From: Ilyonectria destructans
Lineage: Eukaryota > Ascomycota > Sordariomycetes > Hypocreales > Nectriaceae
Assembly (NCBI GenBank): GCA_020740775.1
Contig: JAHEWK010000004.1
Location: 2,294,001-2,358,000 of the forward strand
Direction of reading: 5' to 3'
Length of the DNA stretch: 64,000 nt
The translations under genes and the position numbers were made by a program. Below are positions 20,716-30,601 of this stretch, in pieces (positions within the stretch are counted from its first letter, which is position 1; each line of letters opens with the position of its first letter). The notes beneath the pieces were generated by a model that ran no database searches, had not been told where the DNA came from, and saw nothing but the letters and a program-made list of their open reading frames with translations.

Positions 20716-23199
20716 TCAAATCACATCTTCGTCACTTCCTAAGCCATCTTCGCTGTCACTGTGCACCCACATATGTACATCTTCCTCGTCCTCGTTATCC
20801 CTCCCAGTTCGGCCCGTCCTCCGTCGGCGTTCCATCACCTCACAACACACACTCAGCGCTGTCCGCGCTGTCTCAGCGATCGCCTCATCGGCGTCTCGTG
20901 ACCGAGCGCCACGCAGCATGGCCTCGATATATGCACCCGCGCACGCAAAGAACAGAAATTCATGCGTTGAATGTGCTCCCCCGGCTGCCCGAACGCGGCG
21001 CTCGAACATTCCTATGGCACTCCTCACGGCATCGCGTAGCTGCCGCCAACCCGCGCCGTCTGTAACGGGGAAAGCCTTCTCCTCCAGTTCGCTAATCAAG
21101 TCCAGACATAACGCTGTCGTAGCTTGACGCTGAACAAGAGCGAAGTGGCCGTGGCCCTGAGTACATAGAGCCGCACACGCATCGGTCCCGACCAAGTTGA
21201 AATTGGAGCCGGTCTCCACGCCATGGCCCTCGACCGCTGGGGGCAATGCCACCAGGGGGTTTTTCAGAAGCAGTGCCGAAACCTCCATGCGCATCTTGCG
21301 GGAATAATAGTATGCCGGGTTGGTGGCGGCCTGGTCGGCAAATGGCCCGTGGAGCGCAAGGACGAATGGCCGTGTGAATACATCTAGGAGCTTGATCTGG
21401 AAGTTGGTGGGCTTTTTCATGGAACGCAAGACACCCAAGTATATGCAGCAAGCCGTGTTTAAATCTGCTGCGAGTTGATGACTTTCTTCGTAGGCTTTGG
21501 ATGCTCCAGGAGCGTTGACGAGGTGCAAAATCCGGAGTCGAAGTCGTTGTGTTCGTGCCAGAAGCACCTGAACAATTGATGGAGTAAAGGGCAAACCTTT
21601 TACTGAGGTCGAAGATGTGCATGTGGTCATAATACCCAATTCCAGGTCCTCATCTGTGATACTAGAAGGCGGCGCGCAATCATAGCTCTCCGGCGAGAGA
21701 GGAGCCGGCAATCCTTCGTCAAAGCACAGCTGTAGTGAGAGCTCGAGCATGGTCGCCCACAGTCTTCGGCGAATCTCAGCTTCCTGAACTGACATGTTCG
21801 GGAAGCAGATGCGCGGTTCTCGATGCAAACCCATCTGGATGCCCACACGCGTCAGGTCATGATCTCCGGGAAACCATCCAGAGCCAGTTGGAAGCGTGTG
21901 GTGGTGTGTATGTCGCGCCAGCGCGAGGAGACACATGATCTGGGCCATGTCCAAATCCGCACGCGAGCCTGAAAACATTCTGCGCGCAAGCCATTGTTTC
22001 GCATGGGAAATCCAGCCGTTAGACTGGTCTCGGAGCGAAGTACCCTGCACCCGCTCCAAATCGTCAACGGAGCGGCTTAGACAAACGCAGGATCCGAGCG
22101 CCATGGCGATCATCAACTTACACGCAAATGGCTCGTCCTCGCCCATCGACTGTGAAGCGGGGCTTCTCCAGAATCGCTCATACTCGCGCGTAAATGTTGG
22201 AACGTGTAATATTCGTAATACCGACTCGAAAGTGTTGATGTAGGTGTCCAGGAGCAGGTCGCAGGTCGCCCGAGGAGGTAACAACCCCCGGCCTGTGACG
22301 GCAGTCAAGGCTACGGTTGCATGCCAACCCAACAAACTATGGGAAGACATAGTTCTGTTCTCAGATTCGCGCTGGGAGACTCGGTTCAGTTTCGTGAATG
22401 TTTTCATGAGGGCTCGCACCGTCTCATTTCCAGGCTTCGTAGCAGTCGCATTGTCGCCGTGGGGATGGCCTGTGATGCCGCGAAATAGGAACCGCAGCCT
22501 TTTGCATCGAGAAAACGCGTCATACCAGTTCTTTTCGCGCCCATTGGTGTTGACATCTTCTAACGTTTGAGGTTCTGGCGCTGGTATTGAACCTGAAGAC
22601 CCTGATTCTGGAGAGCCCGAGGAACTTGAGCTTCCTGGGCCTCCTGAGCCTGACGACGCCAGATTTGAGGAGGCTGGTCCTGAGGGTCCTGAACCTGAGC
22701 CCCAAGAAAGCTGCGGGGTTGTTATCAGACTGCTGGCTCCAGCAGAAGTCTGGCTGCTCCTGTCCGTCCAGACGAGTGATCCGCCGTCCAGATGCGAGGC
22801 AGGCAATTCCGTGGGCTCGTTTCCGGTATTAGGGACGCCCAAGCCAAAGTAATCGATGAAGCCGGCATCGGACTCGTCGTGCAGGTACGTCATGTCCATG
22901 GAAAACATATCCAAATCATCAACAGCTTCGGGGAACATCGGCTTTAGCACAGACTGGCAAAAATCCAGCTGCGAGAATGCTTCCTGGTGCATGCGGTCGA
23001 GGCTGGTGCTGGAATTGTTGTACACGCATTGCAGACCCAACGGTGATTTACTGCAGGGCCCGCACGGAGAGACACGGTCGCATCGAATCTTCCGCCGACG
23101 ACACTCTGTGCAGGCTACGGCAGGCCGCCGCCGCTTGTACGCCGGGCCGGGATCCATTGCCGGCCGGGGGAAGGCTAAAGTGGGGGCTCGGGACGCCAC
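20716..23199 (-). CDS. Zn2Cys6 transcription factor, candidate cluster regulator
   Basis: A single exon of 827 residues. The N-terminus has a canonical fungal binuclear zinc cluster, CTECRRRKIRC then DRVSPCGPC and C after eight residues (C-x2-C-x6-C-x5-C-x2-C-x8-C, about residues 30-57), preceded by the basic KRRRP. A Ser/Gly/Pro-rich linker (about 150-210) leads to the fungal-specific transcription-factor middle homology region: SLLGWHATVALTAVTGRG, IHVPTF-like LRILHVPTF, LLALARHTHHH and RRLWATMLELSLQLCFDEG. An acidic tail rich in Asp/Glu ends the protein (DNEDEEDVHMW to the end) and could be an activation domain. It is the outermost gene on the left of the cluster, in the same orientation as the P450 and 1.7 kb from it. 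A role in controlling the cluster is inferred from position. An internal ATG at 23157 is an alternative start. Confidence 0.85.
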   Translation of the reverse strand: MASRAPTLAFPRPAMDPGPAYKRRRPAVACTECRRRKIRCDRVSPCGPCSKSPLGLQCVYNNSSTSLDRMHQEAFSQLDFCQSVLKPMFPEAVDDLDMFSMDMTYLHDESDAGFIDYFGLGVPNTGNEPTELPASHLDGGSLVWTDRSSQTSAGASSLITTPQLSWGSGSGPSGPASSNLASSGSGGPGSSSSSGSPESGSSGSIPAPEPQTLEDVNTNGREKNWYDAFSRCKRLRFLFRGITGHPHGDNATATKPGNETVRALMKTFTKLNRVSQRESENRTMSSHSLLGWHATVALTAVTGRGLLPPRATCDLLLDTYINTFESVLRILHVPTFTREYERFWRSPASQSMGEDEPFACKLMIAMALGSCVCLSRSVDDLERVQGTSLRDQSNGWISHAKQWLARRMFSGSRADLDMAQIMCLLALARHTHHHTLPTGSGWFPGDHDLTRVGIQMGLHREPRICFPNMSVQEAEIRRRLWATMLELSLQLCFDEGLPAPLSPESYDCAPPSSITDEDLELGIMTTCTSSTSVKGLPFTPSIVQVLLARTQRLRLRILHLVNAPGASKAYEESHQLAADLNTACCIYLGVLRSMKKPTNFQIKLLDVFTRPFVLALHGPFADQAATNPAYYYSRKMRMEVSALLLKNPLVALPPAVEGHGVETGSNFNLVGTDACAALCTQGHGHFALVQRQATTALCLDLISELEEKAFPVTDGAGWRQLRDAVRSAIGMFERRVRAAGGAHSTHEFLFFACAGAYIEAMLRGARSRDADEAIAETARTALSVCCEVMERRRRTGRTGRDNEDEEDVHMWVHSDSEDGLGSDEDVI

Positions 23200-23294
23200 A
23201 GTTCGGGGTGTGCCGCAAATTCTCCGAGCACCCAGTTATACGTTGAAAATCTGAATTAATAGAGCTTACTATCAGGAAGTAAATGCCCGCTGGC

Positions 23295-23303
23295 CTTATA
23301 TAG
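23295..23303 (-). promoter_or_regulatory. TATA box of the Zn2Cys6 gene
   Basis: On the minus strand CTATATAAG lies about 96 bp before the ATG at 23199, a normal distance for a fungal core promoter. Sequence match only. Confidence 0.45.
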
Positions 23304-24282
23304 AATGGCTGGATGGCGCAGTCGCTGACGATGAAGGGAAAGAGTCGGGAGAGCTCCAGCTCGAGAGTCTGGGCCCCCTGCGCGAAGGATTCAGAGGAGG
23401 CGGTAGGCACTGCTCGCTGCGACATGGGTGGTACGATGTCCGGAACCCCTGTGCGTGAGTTACGTGTCCAGCTGGGTAAAAGACAGGTACGGGACGCAAT
23501 GCAGGTGTCAGCCGGCGGAGTGGTTAGCGTAGGAGAGGTGCAATTAGCTGCGCTCGTTAAATAACGAAAATAATCAATTAAGAACTTTGGAGCTTGTTCA
23601 CGCATATCACACCCTCCGTAGTGCCAATTGTTGGTTCACACACACCCCTGCCTCATGGAGCCCCCCATTGTTCCCGTCTCAATTGATATTAAGCTAGCTA
23701 GCTCGCTTCCGCTGCGAGCCCCTGGCGTCCCCCTACCCGTCCATACATACATGACATGCACCAGCGCGGGCCGCAGGGCGAACCGGCGCTTCTAGATGAA
23801 CAGGGGCCACGGGCCATCTCCTTAGCAGTGGTAAGCTTGTGGGGCAGCTCACGACTTCCCCACATTCAACAGATACCAGACTTTCTATTGTCAGCTCTGC
23901 TAAAGATACAGTATTTGCTAACTGAATTGTGTACCTGCTTAAACCCGATTTGTCCACAGCGCCCCACAAGCGTTACCGCTGCCAAGGAGATAGGGCAGAG
24001 GGACAGGGCAGAGGACAGGGAGCCGGCATGTGTATACGTATGATGGCGAGTCAGCCACTCTTACTTAGCGTGGAGACATACAGGTCACACAGGACTGAAT
24101 AGCCAGGATTTGACAGGACACGGACAGCTCCGGTGGCCAAGGCAGCTAGACAGCCAGGAGACGGCTTGGAGAGTGTAGCTGCGGCTTAAAACCTGTCATT
24201 TGTGGATATATGTGTGCCGTGGGCCTCCATCTCGGTCTATTCCTTCGCAGTTCCCAACTGGGAAAATCGTCTCCCTGCGTGC

Positions 24283-24340
24283 CTACCTGCTTGCCTGCCT
24301 ACATGCCTACCTACATGTACCTGCCTACTACTACCTAGCA
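24283..24340. repeat. CCTAC/CCTGC-rich imperfect microsatellite
   Basis: A run of imperfect tetra/pentanucleotide units (CCTAC, CCTGC, CTTGC, ACATG) covers about 58 bp, ending in CTACTACTACC. It is a low-complexity tract in the regulator-P450 gap. Confidence 0.6.
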
Positions 24341-24876
24341 ACGGCGTATCTTAATGGTCTGTGAGCCCCCTTCTGGACATGATTCGTCTATAAACGATGT
24401 GCGAGTGCACGCTTTGGTGAACACCAGCGTTAACGCTACTGTCGGCTAACAGTATTGCCGGTCAAGCTGCAAGGCTTCCGTCTACCCGCGCCCGGGCGAC
24501 ATGGGCATGAACGATGCACATGCATAGGTGGCGGCTGCAGCATTCTTGCGGATCAATGTGCGTTGTTGGGCTTGAACTCTAGTCAAACATGTTGGGATAC
24601 CGATACGTGAGGCAGTTTCTCATACGACACTCACACGCCGGCACTTCAATTGGATCGATAATGCTGAAAGAAGAAACCAATTCGAGATAAGGAGCATATT
24701 CGTCACCGACAGCGGCTATGTACAATGTCCCTCCTGACAAATACAAATACATACTCCATATCCTATGTAAGATGTGGGGAGTCGGCTCCACGTCTGGCCC
24801 ACCTCCCCATGGCATGTCCATGCCAGGCATTCTCCATTTGGCGTTTAGTGAACTTACACCTGCTCAGCAACATCAG

Positions 24877-26527
24877 TTACTTGTACACGGCAATCTGCAC
24901 GCCAGTCTTATTGGATGGGCCGATCCGCATCACCGCAGTGTACGGAGCAGGATCACGCGCCTCGATGCGTCGATAAACCTTGGCGAGACGAGCCAGCATG
25001 TATGCTGCTTCAGTCTGCACCATCATCTGGGCCGGGCACCGTCGGGGTCCTCCGCCAAACGGCAGGAATTCCCAAAACACACGTCGCCCATCGAACCGTT
25101 CCGGCCGGAACTCCTCGGCATCCTTGCCCCAGATCTCCGGGTCGCGGTACATGACGGTCTTGGTAATCGAGACGACGTCTCCCTTGCGCACAAAGAAGGG
25201 TGCCTTGGCGTCCTTGCCACCACCCACAGGCAGGACCGTATCATTGAGGCACATTCGAATCTGCGTGACATTGTTGGGGGTCAGACGATGAGCTGTCAGT
25301 TCAAGATTAGCGAACAACCGAGAACTTACGAATGCGTCCCGTCAGACGGGTATAGAAATTACTCACTCTCGTTCAGGACACAATTGAGGTATTTCATGTT
25401 TCGCAAGACCTCAAACGTCAGTGGTGCGTCGCCATGGTCAAGAACCTCTTGGCGGAGCTTCTCCCAGGCCTCGGGGTGGCGCGCAAGATGCCAGATGCAG
25501 TTGCTAATGAAGATGGACGTGGTGTCGTTGTTGGGCACGAAAACAAGACAAAGCTGCGATCTCAACAGCTCTTCGTCTCGCAGGTTCGAGGCCATGTACC
25601 AGATGAGGTCAGTACGCTCCGGCTCAACGGCTAGTCCATCCTTGACACGCTGCTCCCGCTCCTCGAGCTGCTTGTAGGTGGACTTGATGTGCACATTGAT
25701 GAACTCGTGTACTTCGGCAACAGCCTTGTACCACCAGGTCCAGTTGAAAGCCCACATCATCATGTAAAACTGGGCACGCATGCGTCCGCCGCGAAGCACG
25801 TCCAGCATAGCCCAGGTAATACGTGCACGGTCGGGGTGCGTCAGGGCATCCATCGGCTTGCCAAAGATAAAATTGGTGGTGAGGTCGAGAAACTAAGCGC
25901 ATAGTAATCATCATGTCTCAGCTTAGGTCCTTTTGAATACTAGGCCGGATTCTCATATTCACTCACCCAGCGTTGGATAAGAGACTGCATGTTGAATGAC
26001 TCGCCATCCTCAGGAATCAGACTCATGAAATGGTCCGCAAACGGCTTGATGCGGTCTGTGCTCGTGTACACCTCGCGATAAAAGAACGGCTTGAGGAGGA
26101 ACCGGCTGAATTCCCAATCCTTGCCATCGACAGTGCTGATGCCCTTGTCGGCAAAGGGCATGGACCCCTTGGTGTGGCGTCGCATCGGCTCGATGCCAAA
26201 GTCGTGGAAGTTGGTGGCCGTCATGGCCTTGAGGTTCTCGGGCTCGCTCGTATAGATCTGCCGCTTGCCGAAAAAGTTGATGGCAAATGTCTTGGGCATG
26301 TTGGCGTGCAGGTTGATGAGCCATGGGAGATAATAGTCTCCTTTCAGGGCTTTGATCTGGGCCCTCACAATGTCCAATCCCAAGATGGGATCCCACTGCC
26401 AGCGACGGGCCACGGGCTGGCAACCCTCTGCTTTGCCCTTGGCATTCTGACGCAGAAGCCTGCTCAGCAGGAAGGCAAGAATTGCTGAAGCCGCAACAAG
26501 AACTGGGAGATTGTGCTCGGTAATCAT
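24877..26527 (-). CDS. iccC: Cytochrome P450, candidate tetramate-to-pyridone ring expandase
   Basis: Three exons: 26527-25967, 25892-25367 and 25292-24877. The two introns are 74 nt each, and they give 500 residues. An N-terminal membrane anchor ([19 protein letters not shown]) is followed by DPILGLDIV, which resembles the CYP52-like class. The I-helix oxygen-binding stretch is [10 protein letters not shown], and [14 protein letters not shown] follows. The K-helix ExxR motif is ETHR; its Glu and Arg are joined across the second intron. The meander has EEFRPERF, and the haem loop [14 protein letters not shown] supplies the Cys ligand, but the usual Gly two residues after the Cys is Ala. In ilicicolin H and related clusters a P450 expands the acyl tetramic acid to a 2-pyridone. 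That role here is inferred from the neighbouring PKS-NRPS. It is divergent from the methyltransferase-like gene. Confidence 0.85.
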
Positions 26528-27100
26528 GATAGCTCGTTGTCGATGAAATGTTCAGTCGTGTAGAAACTCGACGTGTGTAAGTGGTCGAGGTAAAGGCTCT
26601 GGGGAGGACATGAAAATGGTGGGCCGCGTCTTTCAAGTTCAGGGCCAATGCAACTCTCCGACCCAATCGACTGATACTTCATACGTCCCATGTCTCTTCG
26701 GTATATTTTGCATTAGTTAAGGTGCATCGAGCTAAGAGGCTGCGCGTTACACTCAGGCGGCCGCCCTGAATGATACGATGGTCCGTCAGGATTCCCCGAA
26801 TTTCCCGTGCCGCAGGTCCACAAGTGGGTATTTTCCGTGCGACAAGGGTGGCCGCAGGATCTAGAATTCCGACAGGTAACTGATGCAACGCTGAGAAAAG
26901 CCATAGAACCTTGCCAATGGGTGTCATCATTTTTCTCGTTACGATCAATGATCGTCATGGTATTATTCATTCTCCTCTTGGAGGAAAGCCGTCGATGAGA
27001 TAACCTACAACCGACATGCCTTCCTACTATCTTGTATAAGTTAATTAGAATCTGACCCAAATCCAGATCCTTGAAATACAACATATCTGTACTCTTTACC
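26528..27100. promoter_or_regulatory. Divergent promoter, P450 / methyltransferase-like gene
   Basis: This 573-bp gap drives both genes. It has a CCAAT box at 26645-26649, a CGGTATATT sequence at 26699-26707 similar to motifs before the PKS-NRPS and OYE genes, and a TATA-like TGTATAAG near 27034 on the methyltransferase side. No gene lies in it. Confidence 0.4.
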
Positions 27101-28074
27101 ATGTCCTCAATGGAAGCTTCCGGGTCTAGTAAGGGCCCCGTTATCGGAGATCATGCCGCCCTCCGAGCATATTACGAGTCGCAGGAGTCATATCTTGTGT
27201 ATGAAGTTGTGCTGCGCGGCTCTCACCACTTTGGCTACTATGACAAGGACACCTATTGGCCATTCCCCATTGGCCGTAGTCTGCAGCGGTCAGAAGATCT
27301 CACCGGTGCTTACCTAGATGAAGAACTGACGCCTACTCCAGCATGGAAGCCAAACTCCTGAGCGCCTTGGCGCTGCCATCCGGCTCGCAGATCCTAGACG
27401 CGGGATGCGGCTTCGGCCCCGTTGCGATTTCTATGGCGAAGAAGGGGATGCGAGTCACTGCCATTGACATCATTGATCATCATGTCACCAAGGCTCGGCG
27501 CAACGTTGAGGCTGCCGGGCTACCAAAGGGACAGGTGACTGTTCAGAAAATGGACTACCAACAGCTAGACTCAATCTCCAGCGAGTCCTACGAGGGTGTT
27601 TACACATTGCAGGCGATGGGACACGCTACAGACGCAAAGGCGGCGGCAGCAGGCTTTTTTAGAATCCTGAAGCCGGGCGGCAGGATTGCGTTCTTTGAGG
27701 CTCAGCGCAGCCGCATTTCTGACACCGAGGACGAAGGCGACCAACTGGCCGAGGATCTGAAGCTGGTAAACGAGTACACGGCCATGCCAACGAATGAGCT
27801 TTCTAGGGAAGACTATTTCAAAGACCTTCTCGTGGATGCGGGCTTCGTGGATGTGGAAGTGCGTGACTACTCGGAGAACATTCGGCCTCAGCTACGGTTG
27901 TTCTATTCCCTCGTGGTGGTACCGTGGTTCTTTATCAGGTTGCTGGGGCTAGAAGATCGATTTACCAACATGATTTGCGCGACGTCTGGTTACATTGGCC
28001 AACCACGGTGGAAGTTTGTAGCGATTAGTGCGACGAAACCTGGTCCCGAGATTGAGGGCGCAAAGACCAAGTGA
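27101..28074 (+). CDS. iccD: SAM-methyltransferase-fold protein, candidate pericyclase
   Basis: Two exons: 27101-27288 and 27342-28074, 306 residues. Raw frames show a shift near 27340, but a 53-nt intron (donor GTCAGA, branch CTGAC, acceptor TCCAG) restores GRSLQRMEAKLLSALALPSG. The fold is a class I SAM methyltransferase of the Erg6-like group: motif I ILDAGCGFGPVAISMA (about residues 77-92), then acidic VTAIDI, LQAMGHATDAKAAA and ILKPGGRIAFFE. The C-terminal third is hydrophobic around LFYSLVVVPWFFIRLLGL. In ilicicolin H clusters the equivalent protein (IccD) uses SAM as a cofactor for an inverse-electron-demand Diels-Alder reaction that forms the decalin, rather than methyl transfer. That role is inferred from context. 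The SAM site looks intact, so a true C- or O-methyltransferase cannot be excluded. Confidence 0.8.
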
Positions 28075-28592
28075 AAGCCGGCCTAGAATAGGGAGCATTT
28101 ATGTAGACGGCAGGCCTTGACACTATTTCTTGAATATCTTTAAACGAATCATTGGCTAAGATCATTAGGTTACTTAGAATTAAAAGAAAATCTTTACGTC
28201 ACAACATGGAGTTTATGCAGTCAATGTTGGTCCAGTGCTTAGTCGTTGAAGAACAGCCTACATGTCAGAAAAAATACCAGGTGGATTTTACGGTGGTACA
28301 ATTCACATATGGGCATTCCATTTCATTAGTTTATCTTTATTTTAATAATATTTATGTGCTGTCGCCCCATGCTTAAAGCCAACCATCCTTTAGCTGCTGC
28401 TGCGTGGCGAGACACAAACTCGAGGCAGTGGTTTTCCTACCCTGCAGCTCTGAAGTACCAGGACAACGAAAGGGCAGCAGATTATTGCTGCTTTAACACC
28501 ACTCAAACGCCCGTTAACGTGTTGGAAATTTAGATTTTAAGAACATGAAATATATTATCTGCTTTAAAACAATGCGCGTGCTGTCGACTCGT
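28075..28592. other. Convergent AT-rich intergenic region
   Basis: This gap lies between the 3' ends of the methyltransferase-like gene (plus) and the trans-ER gene (minus). About 28140-28360 is distinctly AT-rich. No gene was seen. Confidence 0.4.
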
Positions 28593-29744
28593 CTAACGGC
28601 ACATCTCCTCAGCCATAAGAGGATATGCCAATTTTCTCCCAGAAATCTCCCCCTTCCACACGGCCCTCATGCCCTCCCCAACCGCCGCGAGCCCGCCTGT
28701 TCTATCCTCCTTGGGATACGACTCAATGCGATTCTCGTCGATGAGCCGCTGGGCAATCACGTACCACGCCTCGGCAACCTCGCGATCCCGTGGGCGCGCG
28801 TCCAAGTTGTACGGCGGCACCCAGGCGACAGCGTGTCCAAACTGCGTGTAAGTGCACACCCACTCGGCCGCAACACTGCGTCGCGTGTGGCCGCGCAATG
28901 GAAATGCGTCCAGTGCAACGTAGCGCCCGCCGGCCGATCCCAAGGCTTCGTAGCAGATGCCCATGGACGCCGTGTCGGTGATGCAGTCCAGCGCCAGCTC
29001 TAGCCCGTTGGCCGTGTGCTCGCGCAGGTCGGCGCCGCACGTAGGCGATCGATAGTCGAACGTCGCGGCCGCACCGAGATGCATAGCGCGCGCTGCTGAG
29101 CCGGGCGAACAGGTTGTAATCGGAGTGAAGCCCGCGAGCTTGAGCACCTGGATTGCCATTGCGCCTGTCGCCGTGCCGCCGCCGTACACCAGAGCCATGC
29201 GTGCTTCGCGCTCGGGACTTGCTGCGGCCTGCGACTCGGCGATTGTCTTGGCTGACGGCATTGGTACCTGCAGGTACTGGAAGAGGGCCAATCCAACTGT
29301 GGCAAGCGTAGCTCCAATCGTCGAGGCCGTCGCAAAGTCCATTGTCGCCGGCATATGCCAGATGAGGCGTGCGGGAACGGCAACGTATTCAGCAAAAGCC
29401 CCATTGTCGTGGCGAAGGGGGTTGTTGCCAAAGACACCACCGAAGACGCGGTCGCCGATAACTAGAGGCTTCATGTTATTCTCGGCTCGGAACTGGTCGG
29501 AATTCACACCGGAGCCCAGCGTAACAATGACGCCCGCGAAGTCGACTCCGCTGGTCGCGCCAGGCGATGGTGACATGTCGGCTGATTTGCCATCGACGTG
29601 GTTGATGGAGACGCATGCAACGCGGACGAGGACGTCGAAAGTATCGAGGACTGGCAGCGGCGTTTCGTTCGACAAATCGACTGTGCTTGGCCCGGTAACC
29701 TTGACAGCTACCTGTGTAGTCGGCAGTGGCGTTGAGATTGCCAT
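28593..29744 (-). CDS. iccB: Trans-acting enoyl reductase partner of the PKS-NRPS
   Basis: A single exon of 383 residues in the zinc-free MDR/quinone-oxidoreductase superfamily, LovC/ApdC/TenC-like. It begins STPLPTTQVAVKVTGPSTVD. The catalytic GroES-like domain holds DVLVRVACVSINHVDGKSAD and TSGVDFAGVIVTLGSGV. The NADPH-binding Rossmann segment is LVYGGGTATGAMAIQVLKLA (about residue 190), with ITTCSPGSAARAMHLGAAAT after it. Such proteins reduce chosen alpha,beta-double bonds on the growing polyketide when the synthase's own ER is inactive. The neighbouring synthase has no recognisable ER motif, and the two genes are divergent over an 857-bp shared promoter, which fits an obligate partnership. 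The start at 29744 is chosen because family proteins begin shortly before this motif; the frame is open to 29783. Confidence 0.9.
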   Translation of the reverse strand: MAISTPLPTTQVAVKVTGPSTVDLSNETPLPVLDTFDVLVRVACVSINHVDGKSADMSPSPGATSGVDFAGVIVTLGSGVNSDQFRAENNMKPLVIGDRVFGGVFGNNPLRHDNGAFAEYVAVPARLIWHMPATMDFATASTIGATLATVGLALFQYLQVPMPSAKTIAESQAAASPEREARMALVYGGGTATGAMAIQVLKLAGFTPITTCSPGSAARAMHLGAAATFDYRSPTCGADLREHTANGLELALDCITDTASMGICYEALGSAGGRYVALDAFPLRGHTRRSVAAEWVCTYTQFGHAVAWVPPYNLDARPRDREVAEAWYVIAQRLIDENRIESYPKEDRTGGLAAVGEGMRAVWKGEISGRKLAYPLMAEEMCR

Positions 29745-30601
29745 TTTGATGCAGATAATATTAACAAACGAGTTGAACTTCAAGCAGCCTACCGGACACC
29801 GGGTAACAGCTGTTCAATGAATAACTGCCTAGGGTTATCAGGATAGTAACGATTGATAGTCTGGTTGGACATGTTCAAGTAGCCGGAGCTGTAAGCCGTC
29901 GATTGCTCCACGGGGCCATGTGGCTATCTCCTGAGACTGAACAGCTGGAAAACACCGGGCTGAGACTATCTTCTGCCTTTCCCTTTGCCTTGTCGGCTGC
30001 GCCTACAGCATCACGATGGTGCGACTCGGGCATTACTACACGCCCCGATAGGATTTCCCGTCGCTCCGAAATCTCCACATAGTCCGGAATCCTGCCCGGG
30101 CTTAAATTGCTTGTAAGTCAACGGTACTTGATTTGGCCTAGTTGCCGGAGAATCGATCCAAAATGGGCACACTTGACGGGTAGGGCTGACGGCAATTGCT
30201 ACGCCGCCGCTAATTAGTTACTTGGCCGGGATTTTGCTGCAAGGGTGAAGCTCACCTGTAATCCAAACAATCCGAGCGGCAATTCGCCGGAATATTGATT
30301 CAACCTTCGTCTTGGCTCTATCGGAGTATTGGTCGCAACTCATTCAGACTGCCACCCGGAACTCCAGCGGGATATTGTGTCAAGATGGATGACCCACATC
30401 GCCGGTATGCGCATGAAGGGAACCGAGAGTGGTCTATAGATTTCGTCCATTTGGACAATGCCTATGTCGACGCCAATGTCTTCCTTAAACTCCAGGTCTC
30501 AGGGCATTCTCCAAGCTTGAAGCCACTATACTCAGCGTTTTTTATATTTTATTTTTGTATGTTAGTTGTTGTAACTTACGGAGAAGGCCCTTACCACCAT
30601 C
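29745..30601. promoter_or_regulatory. Divergent promoter, trans-ER / PKS-NRPS
   Basis: This 857-bp gap lies between two genes whose products must work together. It carries several CGG/CCG half-sites of the kind bound by Zn2Cys6 factors: ACCGGACACCGGG near 29791, TCCGGAAT near 30081, CGGAATATTG at 30288-30297 and CGGGATATTG at 30368-30377. An AT-rich TTTTATATTTTATT at about 30540-30553 may be the PKS core promoter. Binding is not shown. Confidence 0.4.

Larger units (their letters stand above)
23200..24876. other. Intergenic region between regulator and P450 genes
   Basis: This 1.68-kb stretch contains the regulator promoter (with the TATA box at 23295-23303), a CCTAC/CCTGC-rich simple-sequence tract near 24283-24340, and the 3' flank of the P450. 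No coding ORF was recognised. Confidence 0.45.

Noticed and set aside
27289..27361. Frameshift in the methyltransferase-like gene
   Set aside because: A 53-nt GT-AG intron with a CTGAC branch site restores frame and the expected sequence, so no mutation is needed.
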